Numbered from the stretch's first letter, positions 33,678 to 43,241 are shown. The stretch is DNA of 64,000 nucleotides from Paenarthrobacter sp. Z7-10 (GCF_026932795.1 NZ_JADPVH010000015.1:1-64000), one strand, 5' to 3'. Notes: a model not told the origin generated them from the sequence alone. A program made the numbers and translations.

Positions 33678-34895
33678 TCAGACGATGGCCGAGATGCCTG
33701 TCACGGCTCGACCCGTGATCAGCGTATTAATCTCGTGTGATCCTTCGTAGGTGTAAATCGCCTCGGCGTCGGCGAAAATCTTCGCCATCCGGTAGTCCGT
33801 GACAATGCCGTTGCCGCCCAGCAGCGAACGCCCCATCGACACCGACTCCCGCATCCGCGCAGTGGTGTACGCCTTTGCCAGCGCCACTTGCTCCATCTGC
33901 GCGCCGCACTGCGGCTGTCCGTCCGCGTTCTGGTGCTGCCCATCCTGCAACTGCGCGATCCGGACCATCATGGCCATCGATGCGGTGGCGTTGCCGAGCA
34001 TCTGTACGAGCTGCTGCTGCACCAGCTGGAATCCGGCCAGCGGCCGGCCAAACTGCTGGCGCTCCACTGCATACGCGCGCGCCACGTCAAAGGCAGCCAG
34101 TTGTTGACCCACCGCCTGCCAGGCCACCATGATTCGGGAACCGCGCAGCAGGTGGTTCGTGTCTTGGAACGTATTGATTCCGGCGAAGCGGTCCCGCTCG
34201 TCAACGCGGACGTTTTCCAGCAGGATGTGGGCGTTCTGGACCGTCCGCAGTGCGATCTTGTTTTCAATCTTGGTCCGCGTCACGCCGGGCAACGTGGCGT
34301 CGAGGATGAAACCACGGATCTGACCGCTCTCGGAGTCCTTCGCCCACAGCAGCATGTAGTCGCAGAACGTACCATTGCCAATCCAGCGCTTGGAGCCATT
34401 CAGAACCCAGGAGTCGGCTCCGTCCTTCCCCGGCACCCTGCTAGCGGTGGTCGCCATGCCGCCCGCGACGTCGCTGCCGTGGGCGGGTTCGGTGAGAGCG
34501 AACGCCCCGGTGATCCGCAGGCTCATGGCATCGGCCAGCAGCCGGTCCTTTTGCTCCGTCGAGCCGAAGGAATGCAGGGATTGCACGAACAGGTCGTGGT
34601 GGACCAGGAAAAAAGTGGCCAGGGACGTGTCCACCCGGGTCATTTCCGCCACGACCAGGCCGGAGAACAGGTTGCTGTAGCCGCGTTGGGCCGGAGTGCT
34701 TAGCCCCAGGGCGGCCAATTTGGGCAGAATATGTGCCGGGAATTCCGCCGCGTTCCACCAGGCTTCCGCCGACGGGGCTACTTCGGCCGCAAGGAAGTCG
34801 CGCAATTCGGCAAGCTTGGCGCGCTCGGCCGCATTCAGCAGCGATTCAAAACCGAAAAAGTCGGCCGGGGGCAATACCCCATCAAGACTCGTCAT
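33678..34895 (-). CDS. acyl-CoA dehydrogenase, glutaryl-CoA dehydrogenase-like
   Basis: FAD acyl-CoA dehydrogenase, 405 aa. FAD/substrate blocks are FALTEPAHGSDVAGG and NGSKRWIGNGTFCD. The C-terminal domain has YAVERQQFGRPLAGFQLVQQ and the catalytic base Glu in YTYEGSHEINTLITGRA. WIGNGTFCD and TYEGSHEIN are closest to the glutaryl-CoA dehydrogenase branch, but substrate specificity cannot be fixed here. GAAAGG lies upstream of the ATG. The SDR-type hydroxyacyl-CoA dehydrogenase gene follows its start on the same strand 65 bases upstream, so a joint role in acyl-CoA breakdown is likely. Confidence 0.9.
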   Translation of the reverse strand: MTSLDGVLPPADFFGFESLLNAAERAKLAELRDFLAAEVAPSAEAWWNAAEFPAHILPKLAALGLSTPAQRGYSNLFSGLVVAEMTRVDTSLATFFLVHHDLFVQSLHSFGSTEQKDRLLADAMSLRITGAFALTEPAHGSDVAGGMATTASRVPGKDGADSWVLNGSKRWIGNGTFCDYMLLWAKDSESGQIRGFILDATLPGVTRTKIENKIALRTVQNAHILLENVRVDERDRFAGINTFQDTNHLLRGSRIMVAWQAVGQQLAAFDVARAYAVERQQFGRPLAGFQLVQQQLVQMLGNATASMAMMVRIAQLQDGQHQNADGQPQCGAQMEQVALAKAYTTARMRESVSMGRSLLGGNGIVTDYRMAKIFADAEAIYTYEGSHEINTLITGRAVTGISAIV

Positions 34896-34960
34896 CGAGT
34901 CCGCCTTTCATGGATAGCAAACGAAGTTGAGCGGCCGCTGCAGCACCGACGGCCCCAGGC

Positions 34961-35737
34961 TTATTTGGGCTGCATCCGGATGGCGCCGTCCAGCCGGATC
35001 GTCTCGCCATTGAGCATCGGGTTGGCCACGATATGCTCCACCAGCGCCGCGTACTCATCCGGCTTACCCAGCCTGGACGGATGCGGCACCTGAGCCCCCA
35101 ACGAGTCCTGCGCCTCCTGCGGCAGCCCGGCCATCATCGGCGTCTCGAAGATTCCCGGTGCGATGGTCATGACCCGGATCAGTGACCGCGCCAGCTCGCG
35201 GGCCAGCGGGAGCGTCATGGCGGCGACGGCGCCCTTGGAGGCCGCATAGGCGGGCTGGCCAATCTGGCCGTCGAAGGCCGCGACGGAAGCGGTGTTGATG
35301 ATGACGCCGCGCTCGGAGGTCCCGTAACTGCCTGCCAATGGTTCGGTTCCGACCATTGCCTGCGCCGCCAGCCGCAGTACGTTGAAGGTACCCACGAGGT
35401 TGACCTGGATCACCTTGCTGAACGAAGCCAGCGGCAGAACTCCGTTCCGCCCGAGCACCTTTCCCGGAGTCGCGATCCCCGCACAGTTGACCACGATCCG
35501 CAGCGGGCCCATCTCGGCCGCTGCATCCACCGCAGCCTGAACCTGGGCCTCATCGCCGACGTCGGCCGGGACAAAAACAACCCGATCGCCCAGTTCTTCG
35601 GCATAGCGGGCGCCGGCGGACTGCGGCAGATCAACCAGGACGACGGCGGCACCCGCGGCGTGCAGGCGCCTCGCCGTTGCGGCGCCCAGGCCGGACGCGC
35701 CCCCGGTGATCAGCGCCACCGCATCTGTTATTTCCAT
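34961..35737 (-). CDS. SDR-family 3-hydroxyacyl-CoA dehydrogenase-like
   Basis: Short-chain dehydrogenase, 258 aa, starting at [13 protein letters not shown] (ATG 35737, after GGGGTG). The NAD motif is TGGASGLG (residues 11-18), the active site Ser...Tyr-x3-Lys is [12 protein letters not shown] to YAASKGA, and the end is RMQPK. Its length, GIFETPMM and [14 protein letters not shown] resemble the type II 3-hydroxyacyl-CoA dehydrogenase (HSD17B10) group. Upstream of the acyl-CoA dehydrogenase gene on the same strand, so probably one beta-oxidation unit. The extra 42 codons upstream of 35737 are not supported. Confidence 0.88.
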   Translation of the reverse strand: MEITDAVALITGGASGLGAATARRLHAAGAAVVLVDLPQSAGARYAEELGDRVVFVPADVGDEAQVQAAVDAAAEMGPLRIVVNCAGIATPGKVLGRNGVLPLASFSKVIQVNLVGTFNVLRLAAQAMVGTEPLAGSYGTSERGVIINTASVAAFDGQIGQPAYAASKGAVAAMTLPLARELARSLIRVMTIAPGIFETPMMAGLPQEAQDSLGAQVPHPSRLGKPDEYAALVEHIVANPMLNGETIRLDGAIRMQPK

Positions 35738-35926
35738 CTGTGCACCCCGTCTTCTCCGGATTTGTCGCCCAGCTGTTGATGCCCAGCGCGCGGTCGGGGC
35801 CCTAACCCCTCGCGGAGGCGGCATTCCAACCCGTCCCGGGGAGAATCGCAGCGGGTTCTTCAATTGTTAGTGAAGCCTAACTGAAATTGATCCAGGTAGT
35901 AAGCTGCCGGCGCCGCGGCGCACGGG

Positions 35927-35932
35927 TAGCGT
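35927..35932 (+). promoter_or_regulatory. -10 hexamer TAGCGT, leaderless promoter
   Basis: TAGCGT seven bases before the ATG of the GH76 gene. Confidence 0.5.
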
Positions 35933-35939
35933 TGCTTCC

Positions 35940-37232
35940 ATGCGGACCGAGGCCAGCGAATGGACGGACCGGGCCCAGATCGCGGCCGAAGCTGTCCAAG
36001 GCCGCTTTGGGCACCGATTGATTGGGTTGCCCGGAACGTGGATCGCCTCCGTTCAGCACCCAGCACACGCTGCCCCGGCACCTTGGACCGAGTGGCACTA
36101 CTGGTGGCAGGCGCACTATATGGACGCACTGGTGGACTGGGCCGGGCGGCGGCAGACAGAATACGGCGAAGGGCTCCTGATCCCGGGCAGCGGAGGCCGG
36201 CGCGACGTGGACGCTGCCAGAGCGTCGGCTTCGGTGAGGACGCGGTCCGCGGCGGAATCCGCCAAGCCGGCGCTTCCGGCTCCGCTCTTGCTGGCGGGAC
36301 GCCTGCTGCGCACCATCCGGATCCGTAACTATCTGCGCTTAACCAACAGTTACTACGACGACATGGCGTGGTTGGCGCTGGCGGCCGGCCGTGCCACCTC
36401 ATTGGCCCGGGGCATCACGGGCAGCGATCTGCCCGGCGCCCGGCGTGCCATCCACACCCTTGGCGGGCGCCTGGTCCGGGGCCATACGCAGGATCTGGGC
36501 GGCGGGACCTTCTGGTCCACCGCACGCGACTTCAAAAACACGCCAGCCACGGCGCCGTCGGCCCTGTTTTTTGTCCGCAGCGGCGAGCGGGAGCGTGCCC
36601 TGCGCCTCGCTGACTGGCTGCGGCGGCTCCTCTACGATCCAGAACAGGGGTTGTATATGGACGGCGTTCATCCGCATCCCGACGGCCCCGTCGTCGAACG
36701 GACGATATACAGCTACAACCAGGGACCCATCCTTGCAGCGCTGCTGGAACTGGGCGGCGAACGCCATCTGTCGCAGGCGGCGGAACTTATTGACGCCGTC
36801 GCCCTCCGACTCACCGAGCCGTCCAGGCGCGACGACGGCCATTCGAGCGGCGGAGCTGCGCCCTCAACCAGCCGTCCTCTGCGGCTGCACGGCGGCGGCG
36901 ACGGCGGGCTGTTCACCGGGATTCTGGTGCGCCACCTCGTCACTGCGGCATGTTGGCCCGGGCTGCCGGCGGACGCCAGAACGAAGGCCACCGCTCTGGT
37001 CCTGGACACGGCGGAGAGCCTGCGGACCGGCCGCGGGGGCAGCCCCCACCCAGTTTTCAGCTCCAGCATTTCCTGCCCTGCCGGGCAGGACTATCCGGAT
37101 GGAGCCGCCCTTCAACTTTCTCCCCAGCTGCAGGCATGGACGATTTTCGAGGCGGCGTATCGGCTCACGAGCGCGTCCCTGGAGAATCCAGAGGGACGCC
37201 GTCGACCGGGTCCGCCATCCAGAAACAATTAA
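35940..37232 (+). CDS. glycoside hydrolase family 76 protein
   Basis: An (alpha/alpha)6-barrel glycosidase, 430 aa, like endo-alpha-1,6-mannanases. The catalytic Asp pair is Asp140-Asp141 in NSYYDDMAWLALA. Other family features are LGGGTFWST, FKNTPATAPSAL, ERTIYSYNQGPILAAL and LFTGILVRHLV. No signal peptide is seen, so it may act inside the cell on imported oligosaccharides, unlike secreted fungal relatives. It is the only gene on this strand between the SDR gene and the iron transporter. A 7-bp inverted repeat overlaps its stop. Confidence 0.88.
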   Translation: MRTEASEWTDRAQIAAEAVQGRFGHRLIGLPGTWIASVQHPAHAAPAPWTEWHYWWQAHYMDALVDWAGRRQTEYGEGLLIPGSGGRRDVDAARASASVRTRSAAESAKPALPAPLLLAGRLLRTIRIRNYLRLTNSYYDDMAWLALAAGRATSLARGITGSDLPGARRAIHTLGGRLVRGHTQDLGGGTFWSTARDFKNTPATAPSALFFVRSGERERALRLADWLRRLLYDPEQGLYMDGVHPHPDGPVVERTIYSYNQGPILAALLELGGERHLSQAAELIDAVALRLTEPSRRDDGHSSGGAAPSTSRPLRLHGGGDGGLFTGILVRHLVTAACWPGLPADARTKATALVLDTAESLRTGRGGSPHPVFSSSISCPAGQDYPDGAALQLSPQLQAWTIFEAAYRLTSASLENPEGRRRPGPPSRNN

Positions 37233-37254
37233 GTTACGTAAACGTTGCTTAATT
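37227..37254. repeat. inverted repeat AATTAAG-N14-CTTAATT
   Basis: Perfect 7-bp arms at 37227-37233 and 37248-37254, overlapping the GH76 stop codon and 42 bases before the iron box. Possible weak terminator or operator. Confidence 0.5.
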
Positions 37255-37295
37255 CGAGTGATCCTCGTCACTCGCGGCCTTTTTGGCTTGGTAAC

Positions 37296-37314
37296 TTAGG
37301 TATGGCTAACCTAC
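37296..37314. promoter_or_regulatory. IdeR/DtxR iron box TTAGGTATGGCTAACCTAC
   Basis: Matches the established 19-bp IdeR/DtxR consensus (TTAGGTTAGGCTAACCTAA) at 17 of 19 positions. It lies 70 bases before the iron-binding protein start, so the operon should be repressed when iron is ample. Confidence 0.85.
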
Positions 37315-37383
37315 AGTCGACTCAGGAAGCCGGCGAAAGTCCGCCGGGACCGAAGTTTTCAACCGCCAAGGAAAGGCCCCTCC

Positions 37384-38433
37384 GTGAAGTTCAGTTTCAA
37401 GGCATCCAAGCCTGCGGCGGCCGTTGCCGCGGCCACGGCCGCCCTCCTGGTGCTCTCTGCCTGTGGCAGCGGCGCTGCCGACGGCCCGGGCTCCTCGGCA
37501 AACGGGGATGGCATTACGGTCTACAACGCCCAGCATGAGGAACTGACGAAGGCTTGGGCGGACGCGTTCACGAAAGACACGGGCATCAAGGTCACGCTGC
37601 GCAGTGGGGACGATTCTGAATTGAGCAACCAGCTCATCCAGGAAGGTGAGAACTCGCCCGCGGATGTTTTCCTCACCGAGAACTCCCCCGCCATGACGCA
37701 GGTCGCGAACGCGGGTCTCTTTGCCGATATTGACGCCGCAACGGTGGCGCAGGTTCCGGCGCAGTACAGGCCCTCGACGAACAAGTGGACGGGCATTGCT
37801 GCCCGCAGCACCGTGTTCGCCTACAACAAGACGAAACTGAAAACGGACCAGCTGCCGAAGTCGATCATGGATTTGGCCGACGACAGCTGGAAGGGCCGCT
37901 GGGCCGCCTCCCCCTCCGGGGCGGATTTTCAGGCCATCATTTCCGCCATGCTGGAACTCAAGGGCGAGGACGCCACCTTGGCCTGGCTGCAGGCCATGAA
38001 GGACAACGTCAAGACCTATAAGGGCAACAGCACGGCCATGAAGGCAGTAAACGCCGGGCAGGTTGATGGCGCCATCATCTACCACTATTACTACTTCGGC
38101 GATCAGGCCAAGACGGCCGAAAACAGTAACAATGTGGCGTTGGAATACTTCAAGAACCAGGATCCGGGCGCTTTCGTGAGTCTGTCCGGCGGTGGAGTGC
38201 TGGCCTCCAGCAAGCACCAGCAGCAGGCACAGCAGTTCCTGAAATTCATCACCGGCACCGCCGGTCAGAAGATCCTGCAGACCGGGTCGTCCTTCGAATA
38301 CCCGGTGGCCAGCAAGGTTGCAGCCAATCCTAAACTGGTGCCGCTAAAGGATCTGCAGGCACCTCAGATCGATCCGGCCAAACTGAACTCGCAGAAGGTC
38401 ACGGAACTGATGATCAAGGCGGGACTACTCTAA
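37384..38433 (+). CDS. fbpA: iron(III) ABC transporter substrate-binding lipoprotein
   Basis: Periplasmic-type ferric-binding protein of the FbpA family, 349 aa, anchored as a lipoprotein (lipobox LSAC, Cys27). Family blocks are TVYNAQHEELTKAWADAF, DVFLTENSPAM, KWTGIAARSTV and the tandem tyrosines in IIYHYYYFGDQ that ligate Fe3+ in FbpA. The start is GTG 37384 with AAGGAAAGG upstream. It is first in a three-gene operon with the permease (4-base gap) and ATPase (4-base overlap). The IdeR box in the promoter agrees with an iron role. Confidence 0.93.
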   Translation: MKFSFKASKPAAAVAAATAALLVLSACGSGAADGPGSSANGDGITVYNAQHEELTKAWADAFTKDTGIKVTLRSGDDSELSNQLIQEGENSPADVFLTENSPAMTQVANAGLFADIDAATVAQVPAQYRPSTNKWTGIAARSTVFAYNKTKLKTDQLPKSIMDLADDSWKGRWAASPSGADFQAIISAMLELKGEDATLAWLQAMKDNVKTYKGNSTAMKAVNAGQVDGAIIYHYYYFGDQAKTAENSNNVALEYFKNQDPGAFVSLSGGGVLASSKHQQQAQQFLKFITGTAGQKILQTGSSFEYPVASKVAANPKLVPLKDLQAPQIDPAKLNSQKVTELMIKAGLL

Positions 38434-38437
38434 AACA

Positions 38438-40033
38438 GTGGCACCAGCAAACATCACCGCCACCGCGGCGAATACCCGGGCGGCCGGTAGACCAGCGGGG
38501 GGCAGGGGCAAACGCCCGCGCCCTCCGCTGGTCGTCGTCGTGCTTTCGGTCCTGATCGCGCTCTTTGCCCTGATCCCGCTGGGGTACGTGGTGGACATGA
38601 CCGTCAGCGCGGGCTGGGACGATATCTCCCGACTCATTTTCCGCCCGCGGGTGGGTGAACTGCTGGGTAATACCGTCGCGCTGGTGCTGATCACCGTGCC
38701 GCTGTGCCTGATCCTGGGGGTGGGGGGCGCGTGGCTGGTGGAGCGGACCAGCCTGGCCGGGCATAAGGCATGGTCCATCCTGCTCGCCGCGCCGCTGGCC
38801 ATTCCGGCGTTCGTGAACAGTTATGCCTGGGTCAGTGCCATCCCCTCGCTGCACGGCGTTTTTTCCGGTGTCCTGATTTCCACACTTTCGTATTTCCCGC
38901 TTGTGTACATCCCGGTCGCGGCGACCCTGAGCCGGCTCGATCCCTCGCTGGAACAGTCCGGGGCTTCGCTGGGCCTCGGCGCCTGGCGGGTCTTTTTCCG
39001 TGTGGTCCTGCCGCAGCTGCGGCTGGCCATGGCCGGCGGTGCCCTGCTGGTCTCCCTGCATCTGCTGGCCGAGTACGGGGCTTTCGCCATGGTCCGCTTC
39101 GACACCTTCACCACCGCCATTTACGAGCAGTTCCAGTCCACCTTCAATGGCACCGCCGCCAACATGCTGGCCAGTGTCTTGGTCTTCTGCTGCCTGCTGC
39201 TGCTGCTGGCAGAGACCAGAGCCCGCGGGAGGGCCCGATACGAACGCCTCGGCTCCGGTGTCCAGTCCGCCCCCACCCGGCTAAAGCTGCGGCTTTACCA
39301 TCTGCCGGCCCAGCTGGGACTGCTGGCACTGACGCTGCTGGCCTTCGGCCTGCCGCTGTTCTTCGTCTGCCGCTGGCTGATCGCCGGCGGACCCTCGATC
39401 TGGGTTCGCTCCGAGCTGCTGCCCTCCCTGCTGCAGACCCTGGGTTACGGGCTGGCGGGGGCTGCGGTGACCACCGTGCTGGCGTTTCCTTTGGCGTTGC
39501 TGGCCGTGCGCTACCCGGGCTGGCCCAGCCGGGCCCTTGAAAGCGTCAACTACATATCCAGCTCCATGCCCGGCATCGTGGTGGCGCTGGCCTTCGTCAC
39601 CATCACCGTGCACTCGCTGCCGGCGATCTACCAAAGCGCCGCCGTCGTCGTCGCCGCCTATGTGCTGCTGTTCATGCCGCGTTCGCTGGTGAACCTGCGC
39701 GCCGGGCTGGCGCAGGCACCGCGCGAGCTCGACGAAGCGGCGCAGGCACTGGGTAAACCGCCGTTCGTGGCGTTCCTGAAAGTGACTCTGCGGCTGAGCG
39801 CGCCCGCGGCGGCCGGGGGTGCGGCGCTGGTGTTCCTGGGCATCGTGAACGAACTGACCGCCACGCTGCTGCTCTCCCCCAATGGCACGCACACCCTGGC
39901 CACCGAATTCTGGGCTTTGAGCAGTGAGATCGACTACGCCGGCGCCGCACCCTACGCGCTGCTGATGATCCTGCTCTCCGCGCCGATGACCTACCTCCTT
40001 TTCGCCCAATCCAAGAAAGCAGCCGGACAGTGA
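38438..40033 (+). CDS. fbpB: iron(III) ABC transporter permease
   Basis: Fused double-domain permease, 531 aa, about 12 membrane segments. Two binding-protein-dependent transport domains each carry an EAA-type loop: LEQSGASLGLGAWRVFFRVV near residue 170 and ELDEAAQALGKPPFVAFLKV near residue 435. Such tandem permeases are typical of FbpB. The start GTG lies four bases after the fbpA stop and lacks a strong Shine-Dalgarno sequence, so translation is probably coupled. The N-terminal 25 residues are polar and cytoplasmic. Confidence 0.92.
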   Translation: MAPANITATAANTRAAGRPAGGRGKRPRPPLVVVVLSVLIALFALIPLGYVVDMTVSAGWDDISRLIFRPRVGELLGNTVALVLITVPLCLILGVGGAWLVERTSLAGHKAWSILLAAPLAIPAFVNSYAWVSAIPSLHGVFSGVLISTLSYFPLVYIPVAATLSRLDPSLEQSGASLGLGAWRVFFRVVLPQLRLAMAGGALLVSLHLLAEYGAFAMVRFDTFTTAIYEQFQSTFNGTAANMLASVLVFCCLLLLLAETRARGRARYERLGSGVQSAPTRLKLRLYHLPAQLGLLALTLLAFGLPLFFVCRWLIAGGPSIWVRSELLPSLLQTLGYGLAGAAVTTVLAFPLALLAVRYPGWPSRALESVNYISSSMPGIVVALAFVTITVHSLPAIYQSAAVVVAAYVLLFMPRSLVNLRAGLAQAPRELDEAAQALGKPPFVAFLKVTLRLSAPAAAGGAALVFLGIVNELTATLLLSPNGTHTLATEFWALSSEIDYAGAAPYALLMILLSAPMTYLLFAQSKKAAGQ

Positions 40034-41187
40034 GCCAACCGCGCGAAACCCGGCCCCGCCCGGAATACGCCGCACCGCAGCGGGTTTCCGCGTCCATCGC
40101 GGCCAGCACCGACAATCATCTGGAGGTGGACGGTGCCACCAAGTCCTTTGGCGGAACGCAGGTCCTCAAGGGAGTCAACCTGGCCGTTGCTAAGGGCGGC
40201 ACGACGGCGATCGTGGGACCGTCGGGCTCCGGCAAGACGACGCTGCTGCGCCTGATCGCCGGCTTCGAGGCCCCCGATGCGGGCAGCATCTCCCTCAACG
40301 GCCAACTCGTGGCCGGCGGCGGTACCTGGACCCCGGCGCACCGGCGGCAGGTCGGATACGTCGCGCAGGACGGCGCGCTCTTTCCGCACCTGAGCGTCGG
40401 TCAAAACGTGGCCTTCGGCCTGGGCAGGCATGGCCGCGCGGCCTCCGCACGGGTGGCGGAACTGCTGGAAATGGTTTCGATGGATCCGGCCTATGCCAAG
40501 CGCCGGCCCAACCAGCTCTCCGGCGGCCAGCAACAGCGCGTGGCCCTGGCCAGGGCACTGGCCCGCGAGCCGGAACTGATGCTCCTCGATGAGCCCTTCA
40601 GCGCCCTCGATGCCGGGCTGCGGACCGCAACCCGCCGCGCGGTCGCCAAAACACTCACCGCCGCCGGCGTCACCACCATCCTGGTCACCCACGACCAGGC
40701 GGAAGCACTGTCCTTCGCGGACCAGGTGGCCGTCATGCGCGACGGCCGACTGGCCCAAATCGGAAACCCCTTCGTGGTCTACACCCGGCCCGCCGATCAG
40801 GCCACCGCCGAGTTCCTCGGCGACGCAGTGATCCTCGAGGCCTGGATGGAAGGCACCCTGGCCACCTGCTCACTCGGCGGTATACCAGTCCGCCGGCCCC
40901 CGGCACAGGGCCGGGTCCGGCTGATGCTGCGGCCCGAGCAGATCCGCATCGCCGAGGACGGCCCCATCCGCGGCGTCGTGGTGGACACCGACTACTTCGG
41001 TCCGGAAACCACCGTGCGGATCCAACTGGCCCCACTAACCCCGGACCCCCGCCGACCGCCCGATCCGCACCAGCCCAAAGGCGGAGAAATCATCAGCATC
41101 CGGCACTGGAACGCCATGCTCGCCCGACCAGGCAACGAGCTAAGCCTGCGCGTCGTCGGCGAAGGCGTGGCATTCCCCTTCGCCTAA
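40030..41187 (+). CDS. fbpC: iron(III) ABC transporter ATP-binding protein
   Basis: ABC ATPase, 385 aa. Walker A GPSGSGKTT at residues 63-71, signature LSGGQQQR at 163-170, Walker B LMLLDEP at 183-189, and the H-loop in VTHDQAEAL. A C-terminal TOBE region (from about residue 285, RLMLRPEQIRIAEDG) is present. The start GTG overlaps the fbpB stop (GTGA). Length is at the long end for FbpC because of a roughly 30-residue N-terminal extension and a proline-rich stretch near residue 340. A small hairpin (AGCCG/CGGCT) follows the stop. Confidence 0.93.
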   Translation: MSQPRETRPRPEYAAPQRVSASIAASTDNHLEVDGATKSFGGTQVLKGVNLAVAKGGTTAIVGPSGSGKTTLLRLIAGFEAPDAGSISLNGQLVAGGGTWTPAHRRQVGYVAQDGALFPHLSVGQNVAFGLGRHGRAASARVAELLEMVSMDPAYAKRRPNQLSGGQQQRVALARALAREPELMLLDEPFSALDAGLRTATRRAVAKTLTAAGVTTILVTHDQAEALSFADQVAVMRDGRLAQIGNPFVVYTRPADQATAEFLGDAVILEAWMEGTLATCSLGGIPVRRPPAQGRVRLMLRPEQIRIAEDGPIRGVVVDTDYFGPETTVRIQLAPLTPDPRRPPDPHQPKGGEIISIRHWNAMLARPGNELSLRVVGEGVAFPFA

Positions 41188-41366
41188 GCCGGCTTCGGCT
41201 GCGCGGGCACCGGGGTATACATCACCCGAGGCAGCGCGGTATCGTGAAAATCATCAGGCTGCTTACTAAGCAAGTGAAGCCATAGCCACCGTGCCGCTGC
41301 GGGGCTCGTGAATGGCGGTTACGGACCGCCCGCTCCCCGCCCGCCAGGTGAAAAGAAGGAGAAGTC

Positions 41367-42500
41367 ATGAAAGCAGTAGTCTTCAAGGCGCCCTACAAGC
41401 TCTCCGTCGAAAACGTCGACGATCCTAAGATTGAACAACCGCTCGACGCCGTCATCCGCATTACCACCGCCAATATCTGCGGCTCCGATCTTCACCCCTA
41501 CGAAGGGCGCGCCGAACTGGATGCCGGCATGGTGCTCGGCCACGAGAATATGGGCATTGTCGAGGAAGTCGGATCCGCCGTCAACCGGATCAGCGTCGGC
41601 GACCGGGTTTCCGTACCATTCAACCTTGCCTGCGGTACCTGCCGGAATTGCAACAACGGTTTGACCTCCGCCTGCCTGCGCGCCAATCCGTCGGGCCAGC
41701 CGGGGGCCGGTTACGGCTATCCCAATATGGGTCCCTACTGGGGCGGCCAGGCGGAGTATCTGCGGGTTCCATGGGCCGATTTCAATCTCCTGAAGCTCCC
41801 CAAGGGCAAGGAGCATGAATCAGACTTCACTATGCTCTCTGACATTTTTCCCACCGGTTACCACGGCACGGAAGCCGCGATGGTGGCACCTGGTAAATCG
41901 GTAGCCGTCTTTGGCGCCGGACCCGTCGGGCTCATGGCTGCGTACAGTGCCATCCTGCGGGGCGCCTCGCAGGTCTTTGTCGTGGACAAGGAACCGGACA
42001 GGCTGGCGCTGGCCGAAAAAATCGGAGCGACGCCCATAAATTTTGCTGACACCAGCGCCACCGAGGCCATCATGGCGGCGACGGATGGTTTTGGCGCCGA
42101 TTGCGGCGTGGAGGCCGTCGGTTACCAGGCACACGACCATACCGGGGAGGAGCATCCCGAAATGGTCCTCGATGCCCTGGTGGACGTGGTCCGCGCCACC
42201 GGACACATCGGCGTCGTCGGCGTTTACATGCCGGAGGACCCCGGTGCCTCCAATGAGCTGGCCAAGCAGGGACGCGTTGCCTTCAACTATGGAAAGGCCT
42301 TCACCAAGGGCATCAGCATTGCGGGCGGCCAGTGTCCGGTCAAGAAATACAACCGGGAGCTGCGCGACCTCATCATTCGGGGGAAGGCCAAGCCGTCCTG
42401 GATCGTTTCCCATGAGTTGTCCCTGGATGAAGCGGTCGATGCGTATGACAAGTTCGACAAGCGGGTCGATGGCTATACAAAGGTATTGCTGCACCCCTGA
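41367..42500 (+). CDS. fdhA: glutathione-independent formaldehyde dehydrogenase
   Basis: Zinc-dependent medium-chain dehydrogenase, 377 aa. MKAVVFKAPYKLSVENVDDP at the start, catalytic zinc ligands in CGSDLHPYEG and GHENMG, the structural-zinc cysteines in CGTCRNCNNGLTSAC, the NAD motif AVFGAGPVGLMAAY. The characteristic long loop with DCGVEAVGYQAHDHTGEEHP matches the Pseudomonas putida type of formaldehyde dismutase/dehydrogenase. It detoxifies formaldehyde to formate with NAD. AAGGAG lies seven bases before the ATG. Monocistronic by context; the 179-base upstream gap contains no gene. Confidence 0.9.
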   Translation: MKAVVFKAPYKLSVENVDDPKIEQPLDAVIRITTANICGSDLHPYEGRAELDAGMVLGHENMGIVEEVGSAVNRISVGDRVSVPFNLACGTCRNCNNGLTSACLRANPSGQPGAGYGYPNMGPYWGGQAEYLRVPWADFNLLKLPKGKEHESDFTMLSDIFPTGYHGTEAAMVAPGKSVAVFGAGPVGLMAAYSAILRGASQVFVVDKEPDRLALAEKIGATPINFADTSATEAIMAATDGFGADCGVEAVGYQAHDHTGEEHPEMVLDALVDVVRATGHIGVVGVYMPEDPGASNELAKQGRVAFNYGKAFTKGISIAGGQCPVKKYNRELRDLIIRGKAKPSWIVSHELSLDEAVDAYDKFDKRVDGYTKVLLHP

Positions 42501-42556
42501 CCTGACCCTGACATCGCCGCCTTCCCGCCAGACCCCAACAGTTTCGCTCGGGTTTG

Positions 42557-42647
42557 GCGGCTTCGGTGGGGTTCGGGAACGAATTAGCGGCTTCCGTGCG
42601 GTTTCGCGAACGTACCAGCGGCTTCCGTAGGGTTTCGCACCGCGTCA
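42557..42647. repeat. three imperfect 30-31-bp tandem repeats
   Basis: Units at 42557-42586, 42587-42617 and 42618-42647, each starting GCGGCTTC and containing GGTTTCGC or GGTTCGGG. The last unit runs into the stop codon of the YdeI-like gene. Confidence 0.75.
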
Positions 42648-43235
42648 GGGTCGCCGTTTCTGCGGATGGGGCGTCTCCCCACGGGAAAGCATCGCCACGA
42701 AATCGGTGATCTTCGCGGCCCTGACACCCGCTGTCTTGACTGCATTCACCCGATAGATGAGGGCGTACCGATTGACCGAGGTGAGGACATTGAACATGGC
42801 CTGAGCTGCGGGGTCGGCCGCAATGGCCGTGGCCAGATCGGCGGGAACCTCGGCGGCGCCCTGACCGGAGTACGCGACTTCCCACCGGCCATCCGCCTGC
42901 GCTGCGGCGACGGCGGCCTTTCCGGCGGACTGCAAACGGCCCTCCTCCTCCAGCCGCGCGATATTATCGACGTTGTTTTTGGACCAGCGGCTCCGTGCGG
43001 TCCGCGGGGTGAACCGGGTGAGGTAACTGCCGCCGTCGCGCTTGCCGATCACGCCGTCGATCCAGCCGTAGCACAGCGCCTCGTCCAACGCGGCGGCATA
43101 GGTCAAAGCGGTGATGGTGCCGCCCTTTTTGTGCAGCACCAGCCGAACCCCCGGACTGCTCGCATAATTTTCGGCCAACCACCCGTTCCACGCGGTGGCG
43201 TCCGGCAACAAAAGTTCGGACAGCTCAATTCCCAT
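42645..43235 (-). CDS. YdeI/OmpD-associated family protein
   Basis: A 196-aa cytoplasmic protein. The N-terminal part has the family motif ALCYGWIDGVIGKRDGGSYL followed by RFTPRTARSRWSKNN; the C-terminal part has AYSGQGAAEVPADLATAI. The family is named after E. coli YdeI, reported in resistance to cationic peptides; the mechanism is unclear. The start ATG is six bases after TAAGGT (43242-43247), with no Shine-Dalgarno sequence. Followed by the GNAT gene upstream on the same strand with a separate promoter. Confidence 0.85.
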   Translation of the reverse strand: MGIELSELLLPDATAWNGWLAENYASSPGVRLVLHKKGGTITALTYAAALDEALCYGWIDGVIGKRDGGSYLTRFTPRTARSRWSKNNVDNIARLEEEGRLQSAGKAAVAAAQADGRWEVAYSGQGAAEVPADLATAIAADPAAQAMFNVLTSVNRYALIYRVNAVKTAGVRAAKITDFVAMLSRGETPHPQKRRP

Positions 43236-43241
43236 GCCGAT

